Shown: in pieces, positions 1 through 10,765 of the stretch
Layout of the letters: each line of letters begins with the position of its first letter
Position numbering within the stretch: position 1 is the stretch's first letter
Source of the DNA: Arctopsyche grandis
Lineage: Eukaryota > Arthropoda > Insecta > Trichoptera > Hydropsychidae
Assembly: GCF_051622035.1 (NCBI RefSeq)
Contig: NC_135360.1
Span: 6,200,001 to 6,264,000 of the forward strand
Length of the DNA: 64,000 nucleotides
Reading direction: 5' to 3'
Translations under genes and position numbers: made by a program
Notes under the pieces: generated by a model
Database searches by the model: none
Told to the model about the DNA's origin: nothing
The model's input: only the letters and a program-made list of their open reading frames with translations

Positions 1-124
1 ACATGTGCCAATCTCAACGAGGAACCTGTATTGCCATCAGATTTCTGCGATGAAATCAAAACCTGTGGTTGCAAAGATGGTTACGCTCTTCTCGAAGGCA
101 AATGCATACCTAGGAAATTCTGTC
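1..124 (+). CDS. Gene 1 exon: M4 TIL module, truncated by window edge
   Basis: Reads in frame from base 1 and ends at TGT C before donor GTAAGT. C4 and C6-C10 are visible (TCANLN..., SDFC, TCGCKDGY, GKC, KFC). Where gene 3 copies have C5 (EPFFC) this copy has Pro (EPVLP), as in gene 2, where C5 is also lost. Status of C1-C3 is outside the window. Confidence 0.87.
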
Positions 125-957
125 GTAAGTTTCTAAACGAAATACTTACTTAATTTTTAATTGTCAACGACTAATACGATTTATTTTTATTTACAGCTAA
201 ATGTGAAAAAAATGAATTGTTCTTGTGTAGAGCGTGTGAATTGATTGCTGACAGTGTGATAGATCTAAAGTGCACCGAGAGCTTCCCTTGCACTGAAGAT
301 TGCTATTGCAAACTTGGTTATGCCAGAGATTCTGATAAGAATTGTGTTAGACTATCAGAAGTCGACCGTAAGTAGTTATTCATTGTATTATTTTCGGAGT
401 ATTCTAAAATAAGAAAAAAAAATATATATTTTCACGTAGTCTTGTCGATGTACATATGTATGTACGTATGTACATTGCAGATATTATTTTGATTTTTAAT
501 TGACAAGTTCCTCTATAATTAGCGAGCGATAAATATGCACTTTTTCTTTCAAGACCATAATTAAAAATTTTTATTGCAAATTTTCTATGACACTTATGAC
601 ACTTACCTCGAAGAATAAAGAAATAATAAACTCTTTTTGTTCTTCCATAAAAAAAAAAATTGTTAGCTTAAGGATATATTTCCATACTCGTTATTCAACC
701 AGCAGAATAGCTCAGTTTTTAGCGTTTAAACATTCAACTGAGTGGTCATGGGTTCGTTCCCTGACCCAGTGTTTGCTGGTCAGACTTAGGATATGTGACC
801 CCAGGCCGATCGTTTTCTTATCAGAGTTTATCAATGCATCTGACTGCATTAAAACGGTTCCACCAAATTGGAAACCTTTCCTGTCTCTCACAAAAATTTG
901 AATTTATGGCATTCTCGAAATTTTAATTGTTATCGATATTTGCAATTGGTTATGAAG

Positions 958-1024
<67 letters not shown>

Positions 1025-4000
1025 TATTGTAAATATAAATAAATAAATTTAATCCAAACATTTTACACTTAAAATTTAAATATTCATTGCAGAAAAATCT
1101 TGCGGCGACGACCCAAATGCTTTCTTTGATCAGTGTGATTTGGATTGCGAGAAAACATGCGAAAATAGAAACGGCCCAGTAGATTGCGTTAAGGGAAAAT
1201 GCGCTTTAGAGGGAAAATGCCTATGCAAGGATGGATTCGTCAAAAATTCTGAAGGAAAATGCATTGCACCTGAAATGTGCGATTACAAACCCAGATCATG
1301 TAATACATTCACAGATTGAAGCATTTTTTTTATTTATTTAAATGAACCAACTGTTATAGCATGTCTTGTTCCAGTTATGCCTATGAAGTATCAAACGAGT
1401 GAGCCAGAAACCGATGAGAAAGACAGTCCAAATGAAATAAATGAACTTCCTGATACTCCCCAAGAATCTATACCTACGCCAAGTAAAAGATTCCCATGTT
1501 GAACATTGCCTTTTTTAAGTGAACCGACTTTTATATTGTGTCCTATTCTAGCTATTCGTATGATGGATCATAAGTGGCGTCCAAATGAAAATTACCATGC
1601 CCAGCCGGATATTCCCCAAGATTACTCATCTAAGCCAAGTAATATATTTACTGATTTATATATACATATATATGAACATACATACATATATGCAGTGGCG
1701 GCTCGTCTTTAAGGCCAACCAGGGCACTGGCCCACACACATCTCTCTTAACTAAAAGAAAAAAAAAATTGCATATTGTTAATATCTCGTCAAGAGACACC
1801 AAGTATTTATTTATCCCGCTCACCACTTCGTAATTCAGTTCGGGGCAGTCGCTTATCTGTCGTGGTCCCGTGGTCGCCGGCTTCAGTTTACCTGCTACTC
1901 AGGCACTTGCGAGTGGCACTGTGTAGAGTGTAGACCAGGCCTGGGCAAACTTTTTGGATGAAGGGCCACATTAGAAATTAAAAATGAGCGGCGGGCCGCA
2001 ACTAAAATACTATTTTTAGATTATGTATGTACATCGTAAAAGGAATTAAAACATAATTTTTTTTTAAATTTCATACAAAAAAATAATTTAATTTGACGAA
2101 TGAAACTGTTTTACATCTTAAACAGTTTTTTTAATTTCGGGAGGAAATTTTATAAATTTTCATCTGTGATGCTTTATTGTAAAGAATTTTTATTAATATT
2201 CACGATTGAAAATGTTTGTTTACATATGTAGGTTGAGCAAAATCGAATTTTTCCGTATTAGGGCGTTGTAAAATTTTTCAAATTTCTTCATGACGGTGTA
2301 ATTCTCTGAAATCGGCATCCCACTGTAAATATATAATCTTAATTTATATCTCCGTCGATACGCTATCAATATATATTGCAATTGATTTCGTATAATTGAC
2401 AAGCCTATCTCAATTTTTCGGAAGTCGCCAAATCTTCATGGAAACTCACCACTTAAATCGTTGATAATTTCACCATTTTCTTCAAATTTATTTTCTGGTA
2501 TCTTCACTTTTCATGGTTGAAAAGTGGTCTACCCGTTTAATAAATAAATGGTGAAGAAACAGTAGAAGTTTTAATTTAAATCCATTCAAACTTTTCACCA
2601 TATCATGGACATATAAATTTTCCCCTTGGAACACTGTGTTGAAAGTAGTTAAATGTTTCACGATGTCCAAAGTAAATGCAAAATCACACAGCCAGTCATT
2701 ATCAGTTGATTCGGGAAAGTCGATAGTATTTTTCATTTTTAAAAATAGAACGATTTCTTCTTTTGTATCCCATACTCGCAGAAGTATTTTTCCTAGGCTA
2801 AGCCATCGAATATGATTATGATAAATAATATCTGTGAACTCAGATTCAATATCTTGAAGAAAAGCAATGAATTGACTGTGTTTCAAGCCACTCGATCGTA
2901 TTAAATTTACGAGTTTAATAATACAAGATATCACATGTTCAACTTTTAACACATTTTTGTACAATCCTTGTTGATTTAGTAGAATACAATGAATTATAAT
3001 TAAATTGTAATCAGGACAATTTTCGCAAATTTTATCCTGGATAAAATTTGATGACAAAACTCTTCAATAATTTTAAATTTAGAGTTACATACATCTGCGT
3101 ATGAAAATTAATTACTGTGCGGTATCTTTTCGATCATACTTTCGTCGAGAGCTATCGAGTACCTTGTGATCGATTCTAATATTGATGATAATTGCTCATT
3201 AATGTTTGTAGTCTAGTTTGGCCCAAATTCGAATTGTATCTTATGTCAGAAACGATAAAACATTTAACAAATCAACAAAAAAAATTTTAAATCAGAAAAT
3301 AGTAAACTTTTTTGAATTTCGCTCGCGGGCCGCACCAAAATACTTGGCGGGCAGAGGGGGGGGGGTTAGGTTTCTTGTGCCCCACCTGTTTTTAAAGTCA
3401 CGAGCCGCCCCTGAATATATGTATATATTTTAAGTAAACCTTTTATATCGTGTCTTATTTCAGCTATTCCTATGAACGATGATGAGAATAGTTCAAAGGA
3501 AACGTCCAACGAGCAACCCAATGATCCAGGTAACAGTTTCACAAATAGAAATATTATATTTTTCAAACGGTCCAACTGCAAGTTTAACAAGTATTGTTTT
3601 AGATATTCCTGAGAGAGGTCGCAGAAGACGTTTTAAAAAAAAATGTGGTTTAAATGAAGTATACAACGAGCAAACTTATCTTCCACAAGAGAACACTTGC
3701 GAAATGTATTTGAGTGGACAGCAACCGTCATACACAGGAGAACAATGCACTCCAGGATGCAGATGTGCAACAGGATACTTGAGGAATAAGAGCGGTGCTT
3801 GTGTCATGCCAGAGAATTGTTAGTGATGCTTGTTTACATTAAATTCGCTGTGTTCATTAAATCCATAGTGATGTTTATTTTGTCAAAAGATCATCATACG
3901 ATGTATTATTTTAAAGTATTTTTGCTGCTGGTCAGATTTGGATACTTATGACATCCATGATTACTATTAGAGTTTTCCAATTTATCTTTTTTAATTGTTA

Positions 4001-5221
4001 AAACGGTTCCTCAGAAATGTGCTCATCCCTACCCATTATATATAGTACTTGCATACAGGGCCGTAGAGAGAAAATTCGCCCCCTTTGACCCATTTCGGTA
4101 AAAAAAAATTCAAAATATGTAAAAAAAAGTGATGTGAATACAATACAGTGAAACAAATGAAATTAATTAAATAGGTAAAATCCGTTACTCGAAAACAGTT
4201 ATACCATTTTGCTTAGTGTCCATATAACCCTAAGAGTATGAAGGCCAAATAATGCTTTTATACTTTTGCTAAAAATGTACATTTTATTTGCGGCGGCCCC
4301 GGGCCCCCTTCGAAAGTCGGACCCGGGTTATTTGCATACCCTTCCCCCCCCTCTCGTTGGCCTTGCTTAAATATCTTTATTATTTATTTTTATTCAATCA
4401 ATCAATGTACATTCGTTATTACAGATCGCTCCAATGCGACGAGTATACTATACACATCAAGAAATTATATATATTTAATACACAATCATTACATAATTCG
4501 AAACCATACATGATATCTATGGTCAGACATTGCAAACATCGTATACAATACGATCAATAAACATTTTTATACAACATACGAATTTATACAATAAACATCC
4601 ACAGATACATCTATGGAGAGAAACTCGGCGAATCCTGAGATATAGCGCAATAACTCGAGATAACTCGAGAAATGGGGAGGGAAAGTCAATTTTGCAGGAA
4701 TCGTTTCAATGAAAATCAGAAAAATTGGCAAACTCTGATAAAAAATGACCAAGCTGGTTACAAAACAAGGTCTGGCCAGCAGCGAGCAGTGTGACTCGAA
4801 CTCATTACCACTGCTGCTGGTTTAGCCATAGTGTCAACTTGGGTCATGACGACACTCGTGACATCGTGACACTATGGTAAAAATGAAATATTTCATTATT
4901 TTATACATAAAATAGACCCTGACATACGTATGCAGTACAGCTTTCTACAAATGTCATGCCACCCATTGTGAGAATTGGTTTCGTAAGTTTTTTTTTCGTA
5001 ATTTATTCTGTGTTTGGTTTGTAGGCTGTGAAGATCCTAATGCAGAGCTGGTTCCCGGACCCAACACTTGCCCTGGTGGCACTTGCAGCTGTCCTATGTT
5101 CGAAGACTGTGAAAACAGACCCTGGGTACCATACGGTTGTCAATGTAAAACTGGCTACTTGAAAATCTCTGATACAAACCCCACTTGTGTCCCAGTGGAT
5201 GAATGTTGCAACTATGCATAA
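1..5221 (+). CDS. Gene 1: multi-TIL-domain secreted protein (3' part, 5' end outside window)
   Basis: Join 1-124, 197-367, 1093-1299, 1375-1482, 1552-1638, 3464-3529, 3603-3818, 5025-5221: 391 codons plus TAA, all introns phase 1 and GT-AG. The visible order is M4 (cut by the window edge), M5, M6, three acidic/Pro-rich linker exons, M7, M8. TIL domains are small folds with ten cysteines paired I-VII, II-VI, III-V, IV-X, VIII-IX; the family includes serine-protease inhibitors and repeat-rich extracellular proteins. No catalytic or membrane segment is seen in this part. Oddities are loss of C5 in M4, loss of C4 and C10 in M5, and a tetra-Arg stretch just before M7. M6 and M7 share many identical residues with gene 2, so the two genes are close paralogues. 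Protease inhibition is inferred, not shown. Confidence 0.88.
197..367 (+). CDS. Gene 1 exon: M5 TIL module lacking C4 and C10
   Basis: 171 bp, the same length as all four other M5 exons. Acceptor TTTACAG, donor GTAAGT. It begins KCEKNELFLCRAC; C4 is Ala (CELIA) and the last cysteine C10 is replaced (VRLSEVD), leaving 8 cysteines. C4 and C10 are disulfide partners in the TIL fold, so the pair is lost together. Confidence 0.9.
701..895 (+). repeat. tRNA-derived SINE, + orientation
   Basis: The head has an A-box-like TAGCTCAG and a B-box-like GGTTCGTTCC about 45 bp apart. A body follows that recurs elsewhere in the window (GGTCAGACTT..., ATCAGAGTTT..., AAACGGTTCC). Lies in a gene 1 intron. Related copies are at about 4370-4860, 16962, 17185, 43130 and 57900. 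Confidence 0.75.
962..1018. repeat. (TA)n microsatellite
   Basis: Nearly pure TA dinucleotide run in a gene 1 intron, about 75 bp upstream of the M6 exon. Confidence 0.98.
1093..1299 (+). CDS. Gene 1 exon: M6 TIL module, all ten cysteines
   Basis: Acceptor TTCATTGCAG, donor GTAATA. All ten cysteines are present (SCGDDPNAFFDQCDLDCEKTC ... DCVKGKC ... CLC ... GKC ... MC). The C5-C6 loop is VKGK, which puts Lys at the usual P1 position of TIL inhibitors. This would suit a trypsin-like target, but that is inference from the family. Confidence 0.92.
1375..1482 (+). CDS. Gene 1 linker exon 1 (acidic, Ser/Pro-rich)
   Basis: Phase 1-1 exon between TTGTTCCAG and GTAAAA. It begins FMPMKY and encodes a Glu/Asp/Ser/Pro-rich segment without cysteine. 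Its start resembles the other linker exons (TIRMMD, TIPMND), suggesting linker exons arose by duplication. No known domain. Confidence 0.75.
1552..1638 (+). CDS. Gene 1 linker exon 2
   Basis: Phase 1-1 exon after CCTATTCTAG, donor GTAATA. Encodes 29 residues starting TIRMMDHKW and ending SSKP, no cysteine. Called because it keeps frame and phase with both neighbours; expression data would be needed to confirm inclusion. Confidence 0.68.
1693..3413. mobile_element. hAT-type element in a gene 1 intron, carrying transposase relic
   Basis: Ends match as imperfect inverted repeats: CAGTGGCGGCTCGT at the left and ACGAGCCGCCCCTG at the right. Flanks CATATATG and AATATATG match at 7 of 8 bases, fitting an 8-bp hAT target duplication. 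Inside, CCTGGGCAAAC with GGGCCGC near 1940-2000 and GCGGGCCGC near 3325 suggest a second, nested element. A copy of the CAGTGGCGGCTCGTC end also occurs at about 60701. Confidence 0.7.
2488..3057 (-). pseudogene. hAT transposase-like relic (GTF2IRD2/ZBED-type)
   Basis: A 189-codon fragment with motifs typical of domesticated and hAT-derived transposases of the GTF2IRD2/ZBED5 kind: KVLKVEHVISCIIKLVNLIR, SQFIAFLQDIESE and IRWLSLGKILLRVWDTKEEI. It has neither the N-terminal BED finger nor the C-terminal hATC part, so it is a fragment of a dead element. Family assignment is by recognition, not search. Confidence 0.7.
3464..3529 (+). CDS. Gene 1 linker exon 3
   Basis: Acceptor TCTTATTTCAG, donor GTAACA. 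Begins TIPMNDDENSS and is acidic and Asn/Ser-rich, no cysteine. Phase 1 on both sides. It lies 50 bp past the hAT element end, so that insertion sits within the upstream intron. Confidence 0.75.
3603..3818 (+). CDS. Gene 1 exon: M7 TIL module with basic furin-like site
   Basis: Acceptor GTATTGTTTTAG. The frame reaches TGT TAG, but this stop is not used if the donor is GTTAGT at 3819; the last Cys codon is then T|GC, as in the M7-M8 joints of genes 2 and 3. The exon starts DIPERGRRRRFKKKC, a polybasic stretch fitting a furin-type R-X-R/K-R site. The TIL part has 7 cysteines; C2, C3 and C5 present in the gene 3 copy are missing. Confidence 0.87.
4370..4860 (-). repeat. SINE copy, - orientation
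   Basis: Shares the body motifs (AATCGTTTCA..., AAATTGGCAAACTCTGAT, GGTCTGGCCAGCAG) and the tail segment ATTACAGATCGCTCCAATGCGACG with other SINE copies in the window. Degenerate head at the right side. Lies in the M7-M8 intron of gene 1. The rest of 3819-5024 shows no exon. Confidence 0.6.
5025..5221 (+). CDS. Gene 1 last exon: M8 TIL-like module and stop
   Basis: Acceptor GGTTTGTAG. The split codon T|GC starts CCEDPNAELVPGPNTC and the exon ends DECCNYA then TAA. The PNTCPGGTC stretch and the CQCKTGYLK core are shared with gene 2; gene 3 has PNRCPGGTC and CQCKMGFLK. This variant TIL lacks a cysteine at the C6 position and has an extra terminal one. Confidence 0.9.
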
Positions 5222-5244
5222 GTTCAAATTCTGATGTAGTTTTC

Positions 5245-5250
5245 ATTAAA
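5245..5250 (+). terminator. Candidate poly(A) signal of gene 1 (ATTAAA)
   Basis: ATTAAA 24 bases after the stop codon, with GT/T-rich sequence downstream. Common variant hexamer; position is plausible but untested. Confidence 0.45.
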
Positions 5251-5825
5251 GTTTTATTAAACAATTGAAAGTTTTATTTTGAACCTTTTAAAATCCAATA
5301 TGTCATACATAATGAGCATGAAAGTGCTTTGTTTCAATTATTGCCACTTAATTTATTTGGCACATACATAGTGTTGAGATAGTTAAACTATTTCAAATAT
5401 GAACTCAAACAGATAGAGATCGTTTATTTTATGAAGGCATAAAAATATATACATATTTAACATGGAAATGAACATCGTATCGAACATAATTTAAAATGTC
5501 ACAATAAAACAATACAAGTATTCATAAGTCCCGTTGTTTCATTTGATTTATTTTTCTCATAAAATGGAAATTTTTAAAATAATTATTTACAATGTTAAGT
5601 TGATCGCCAATAACCAGCATAATATAATATTAAAACAGCACAAAAAGTACATTTAGAAAAAGTAAAATTCACATTTAAATAGTATTGATTTGCTGATCTG
5701 GTAGTTTAGGTTAGGTTAAGAACATAACAAATCTTTTTACATTATTTTAACAACAATTATATTATTTTATAATATTATATGAAGTCCATTGAATGCTAAG
5801 TTGCTACACAAAAGCACTTATATAA

Positions 5826-6150
5826 GTATGGAACGTTGTATGCCTGGCATAACGAGGAAACAGGAAACGGAATACGTGGGTGAGAAGTATGACAAGGGTA
5901 GTGGATAGAGTGAGGAAATTGAAATGGCATTGGGCGGGCAACGAGGCTAGAAGAATGGACAAAAGAAGTGCTAGAATGGTAGCCGAGAGAATGCAAAAGG
6001 GTAAAAGAAAGACCGCATGAAAGATGAGTAGACGAAATTAGTAAAATGTGTGGGGTGAAATGGATGAGAATTGCGCAAAACAGAGACGAGTGGAAGCGTG
6101 TTGGAGAGGCCTTCATCCAGCAGTGTGTGGTGAATGGCTGTAGATGATGA
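5826..6150 (+). pseudogene. RTE-type LINE 3' relic
   Basis: Broken frames carry the RTE reverse-transcriptase C-terminal signature: TWVRSM, RVRKLKWHW, MVAERMQKGKRK, then WKRVGEAFIQQ. A short GATGATGAT tail follows, as RTE elements often have. Related relics lie at 29975-30375 and 31050-31322. Confidence 0.72.
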
Positions 6151-6300
6151 TGATAATAATTTCATTCTTCAATTTTTACTTTATCTATGTACGTAATAAC
6201 AATAGATGAAGTTTTGTGATCATGCGAAAATTCGAACCCGAGATTTTGACTGATTCGAACTCAGAATCGATTACTGATCACGTTTTCATGATCTAGAAAA

Positions 6301-6352
6301 AATGTGTGTGTGACTGTGTGTCTGTGTGTGTTGCTGTGTGTGTCTGTGTATT
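6301..6352. repeat. (GT)n-rich microsatellite
   Basis: Imperfect TGTGTG tract interrupted by AC and CT, in the gene 1-gene 2 intergenic region. Confidence 0.85.
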
Positions 6353-6907
6353 TTGGGGATTTTTTCAACACCGTTAGTCCTATCGAACTGAAACTTAGTA
6401 TCAGTTACTGAAATTATTATCGACACGACGTAAATTTCTTTCAAATATTTAAGTTGACCGGAAATGGTACCTCCCCTTATAGGTATCCTCTGTTTTTTAA
6501 GTTTTTGAATTCAATTATCTCCCAAACTGCTAACTGAATCGGACTGAATTTTTTTTACATGTACTAGAAATAATATTTTTTATAACTTAATATTTTTTAA
6601 ATATTTTTATCTGAACTGGAAGTAGTACTTTTACTCTAGAGAATCGAGGATTTTTATGTTTTTCTCAGAAACTTTTTGGTTTATTGAACTGAAATTTTAT
6701 ATCTAGAAGTTTAAGCGTAATAAAAAATTATGTATAAAGTTTTGTAAGCATCCCTCAACTGGAAGTGGCAGTTTACTCTTGTCCGATTTTTCTTCCACTA
6801 TTTTTTTCTCTTAAACATGTGTGATCTTCACGAAAAAATTCAAGTATAATTCTTGTATGAAAATAAATAAAAAAAATAAAAAAAAATCGTGATGAAAATA
6901 AAAAAAA

Positions 6908-7455
6908 ATCACTAAATTTAATAAACTGGAAGTGGGATTTTCTCCTCTTAGAAAGGTCAAAAATGTTGTCGCCTGGATCCCGTCCACACCCCTAGACGTA
7001 TTAAGCTGAAAATTTATATTTGTTTTTTTTATGTACTAACTTAGAGCATCTAACGTTTTGGTCAGAATTCGTAAACCGGAAGTAGTATTTTTTTTTAAAA
7101 CAATATTTCATTATTTTATTTTGACCTTTTAAATTATTTTAAACTTCTTGATATTTATTGTGTATAAATATAGTGATTTTAAGTAAAAATAAAAAAATAA
7201 AATCACCAAATTTAATGAACCGGAAGTGGGATTTTTACCTCTTAGAAAGATCAAAAATGTTGTCGCCTGGATTCTGTCCACACCCCTGAACGTATTAAGC
7301 TGAAAATTTATATTTGTATTCTTTATATACTAACTTAGAGTTGCTAAGGTTTTGGTCAGATTTCGTAAGCCGGAAGTAGCCTTTTTTTATAAAACAATAT
7401 TTCATTATTTTATTTTGACCTTTTAAATTATTTTAAACTTCTTGATATTTAATGT
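6908..7455. repeat. Tandem direct duplication, period about 294 bp
   Basis: Two consecutive copies start with ATCACTAAATTTAAT / ATCACCAAATTTAAT. They share CCGGAAGT-type motifs, GTTGTCGCCTGGAT, TCCACACCCCT and TATTAAGCTGAAAATTT in the same order. CCGGAAGT-like motifs continue on both sides (about 6450-7520), so this may be a longer decayed repeat. No coding frame. Confidence 0.75.
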
Positions 7456-7879
7456 GTTTAATATATGTAGTGATCTTTCGTAATAAAAAATTTAAAATAA
7501 ATCCGACCACCGGAAGTACAACTTTTGTCTTGTGTGAGTTTTCCTATATTTGCGTTCAATTTGTATTTAAAATGCTCTCATATGGTGCGTACGAAAAAGC
7601 TCCCATAGCACTTAAACGTCTATGTACGTATGTTTCATTATCAAATTTTATTTTTATACTTCTTATATTTCTCAAATACATACATATGTATATAAAGTTG
7701 TGGGTTGGTCACATCCGATTTATTTGTTAAAAACAATACCGTTATACATACATTTTATATACCTTTAATGTCTAGTAATTACTATACATTTTATATGCCT
7801 AGAGATTACGAATTGAATTTGGGATAAGTTTTGAAAAGATAAAATACCCTCTCAGAATACTGAGAAACGTCTGAGCCGA

Positions 7880-8037
7880 GGCTGATCATGAGAGTGATCC
7901 GACGAACGATCAGAAGTGTGGTTCGAATGAAATAATGAAATATACAACAAGGAGCCGTATGTTCTTGAAGAGAAAAGTTACGAAATATTATTGAGTGGAC
8001 AACAATTATCACATGTAGATACAGTCCCATGACAGGA
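7880..8037 (+). pseudogene. Relic M7 TIL exon
   Basis: Matches the gene 1 and gene 2 M7 exons over about 140 bases. AAGTGTGGTTCGAATGAA is nearly identical to gene 2 (AAATGCGGTTCGAATGAA). A frame then reads EIYNKEPYVLEEKSYEILLS, aligned with EVYNEQTYLPQENTCEMYLS of gene 1. It is broken: about 8 extra bases after SNE shift the frame, C4 is Tyr, and a TGA follows. No neighbouring M6 or M8 exon was found. Best explained as the remains of another gene copy or of unequal crossing-over. Confidence 0.8.
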
Positions 8038-8410
8038 AATTAGAGCACCCCATTGAACAACGTGTACGTCAATTTGTGATGATGATAAATAACTCACTAT
8101 GGGACCTTTTGGGCTCATTTTTTTTGTAAGCTCATCCTTAAAGGCAACTCTATTCATTCACAAAAAATAGCGGTAAATTATCCTTCAAAAATAAAAGAAA
8201 GGTGTTAGAAGTCATTTTGCTTGTGAATTACCTTCAGTGTTGACGTGGGTTCTCGCGAAGATTTATAATTATTTCTTCAAAAACATTGTGATTTTTTTCT
8301 TTTAGTGCATCTTTATCATATTTTTAAAGTAAGTTGGTATTTAATATCTCAAAATTTTACTTTGTTTTATATTTTAAATTGCTTGTTCAACTTTAATTGC
8401 TTTTTTTTTA

Positions 8411-8660
8411 GATGGGTCGAAAATCAGATATTTCTAAAGAAAAAATTGCATGTATTACCACTTTAATAAAAACGGGAATGTTTTCCCAATGGAAAATTGG
8501 AACAATGAAGGGTGTTATCAGAGCGACTGTGAGACGAATAGAACAACGTGTGAAACAAGGTTGGCGATAAAAAAATTTGGTCCTCGTGTGGATCGAAATA
8601 CTTGTTTGCAGGAATCGTTTCATCAAAAATAAAAATATTCAGCAGGAGTTAAAGGACGTA
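8411..8660 (+). pseudogene. Tc1-like transposase N-terminal relic
   Basis: ATG GGT CGA AAA starts MGRKSDISKEKIACITTLIK and continues TGMFSQWKIGTMKGVIRATV, the helix-turn-helix N terminus typical of Tc1-like transposases. A stop follows after about 50 codons, and no DDE catalytic part is recognisable downstream. Confidence 0.72.
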
Positions 8661-9224
8661 TTATATGTATGTACATATGTATGTGTACTCACATAAAGAA
8701 AAAAATAAAATTTTTCGTTAATAAACAGTAAAATATTAAATAAGCGCAAAATATAAAAGTATTAATATTTGAGGTTGAAGTGCTATCTGTCAGTCACTAA
8801 TTAATAATCTGGAAGCTTAAGCCTAAATTTAATTTAAAATCACAATAAAATGTATCCATTTTTTTATTTTGTTTATTGAAAATGTTAAATAATTTTTGGA
8901 ATTTTGTTTATTTCAAAAAATATTGATTATTTAAATTGGGGCAACTATAATGTGAAAAATAAGTAAATTATTGAATACATATTATAATTCAACCCATATG
9001 TTACTTTGTTGTGTATATATTTATGTATGTACACATGTATGTATATACTCTTTCAAAATGTCAAATTTAGATTATTGAAATGTTTACGTCAATTTATTAC
9101 TTTATCTGTTTTATTTTCTCATTGAATAATGCATAAATTATGTTGTGTTGTTTATTCAACTTGCACACGAGCAAACACATTCCCTCATCAAATAAAATAT
9201 TCTTGCAGAAAATATATTATATAT

Positions 9225-9628
9225 TGTTGCGTAGGGGTGGGTGGAGGATCCAAGTAAAAGGCCAAAGTCGTTTCACAGCATTTATTGATGATTAAGGAGA
9301 TACACGCACTGGCAGTGCTCAGTCCGGAATGTCTTGGTATCGCCTTATAAGGGATAGATCTCTCAGGACATCTTCGACGTCTAATTTTTTTTACCTATTG
9401 TGATGGTCACGTACTGTATGTATTCCCACGACATTCAGTCCCACGGTACCAAGGTATCGGTCACAACTCCACGGGACCGAGTGCCGCTACTACGCCATTG
9501 TTTAGCTTACTTGCACTTAGTTTGCAGATAATCCTCGAAACCAATTATAACGGTCGCACGGTCTCTGGGATGCTACCCGGCCTAATCCGATTGCAACTAA
9601 CCGGCGGCTCTTTTTAGTATACGTAACA
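9225..9628 (-). mobile_element. Solo LTR, family L1, copy 1
   Basis: 404 bp with TG...CA ends (TGTTGCGTAGGGG ... GTATACGTAACA) flanked by a perfect 4-bp duplication ATAT (9221-9224, 9629-9632). On the - strand it has CTTATAAGG and then AATAAATGCTGTG, fitting promoter and poly(A) signals, so I read it as - oriented. Same family at 30590 and 60768. No internal retroviral genes; the 4-bp duplication suits a Gypsy-type element. Confidence 0.87.
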
Positions 9629-9650
9629 ATATGTATGTATATAAAATAGA

Positions 9651-9720
<70 letters not shown>

Positions 9721-10765
9721 ACATATGTCTATGTACAAAATATGAAATCATTATGTGTATATCGTGTGTGTATTTGAAAATTTTTTCATCATTTAAGTCA
9801 AAACATATGTGAAATTAGTTATCTTGTTTTCTTTAGCCTTTGAATGCTGACCAACGCCGATCGGCGTTTTACCAACAAGTCCATGGGCCTGAAAAACGCA
9901 GATAGGCGTTGTATTTTGACCATGTACAAAGTAAAAAAGAATACTACCCGCTCAGCCTTACCAGGTAGCATTGAAAAAAAATGCAATGAACATGGATAGT
10001 GAAATCGGTGTCATTCATTTGTCAACTTTTATAAAGACTGGTTTACACCGGAATTTCTGAATTTATAGCCATAGTAGAATTTTCCGATGAAAAACTAGTG
10101 AGTATTTTAGACTGTGACTTGACATTTACTTTGCGAGCATTACATTTTAACGAGCATGAAGAAGATGGAATAGTTTTGGAAAAATACATTCATTAATAGA
10201 CTTATTTTGTTTATTTTAAATTGTTGCAAGGTATATTAGAGAGTCTAAACCAACCTTTACAAAACTTGAAATTCTCGGCGGTAGATATCTAGAGTAGTGA
10301 TCTAGGGTTTGTTTGGATTGGCTTTAATTTTTATACCTGTTTTCTATTAGATTTCTACATAATTCTAGTTGGAAATGTTGGCAAAATTTTTAGCGTGACG
10401 GACTTTCAACAGAAATAAAGTCAACACTCAAAATTACTTATACATATACAAACACATTAAATTCAAATGCTACATGCATGCTATATTTCTGTGCTAATTC
10501 CCATAATTGGGCAAAATTAGATCATTTATAATGTTCAATAAAATACTTCTTATTTTGCATATGCACAAACTGAAACTACACAAACTGAAACTACTTGTTA
10601 TTTATTGTGTATTCAATTGCAGTAGATCAAACATTCTCTGTTAAAAATAAACATTGTGAAGTCTTTTCACATCTAAATAAATACATTCATCAATCCAGAG
10701 CACAAAAACAACACCTGCTGGATAATCTTATAAGTGTTTCATTCCTACAAAACAACTTGCTCACG
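9629..10765. other. Upstream region of gene 2, no gene seen
   Basis: Holds the TA run and a perfect 16-bp palindrome AACGCCGATCGGCGTT at 9853-9868, with a related GCAGATAGGCGTT nearby. No convincing frame. A CTTATAAG at 10728 lies close before the gene 2 start, but I cannot assign the transcription start or a 5' leader. Confidence 0.5.
9653..9716. repeat. (TA)n microsatellite
   Basis: TA run immediately right of the solo LTR. Confidence 0.97.

Noticed and set aside
701..790. Functional tRNA gene
   Set aside because: A- and B-box-like motifs are present but no cloverleaf acceptor stem closes; the sequence continues into a dispersed SINE body.
3479..3823. Gene 1 M7 as a single uninterrupted ORF ending at TGT TAG
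   Set aside because: It would read through the intron 3530-3602 and end one Cys short of M8; the spliced model matches the exon structure of genes 2 and 3.
9517..9738. Frame with a long Ile-Tyr run
   Set aside because: Translation of a (TA)n microsatellite and part of a solo LTR. Same for frames at 32280-32630 and 48120-48384.
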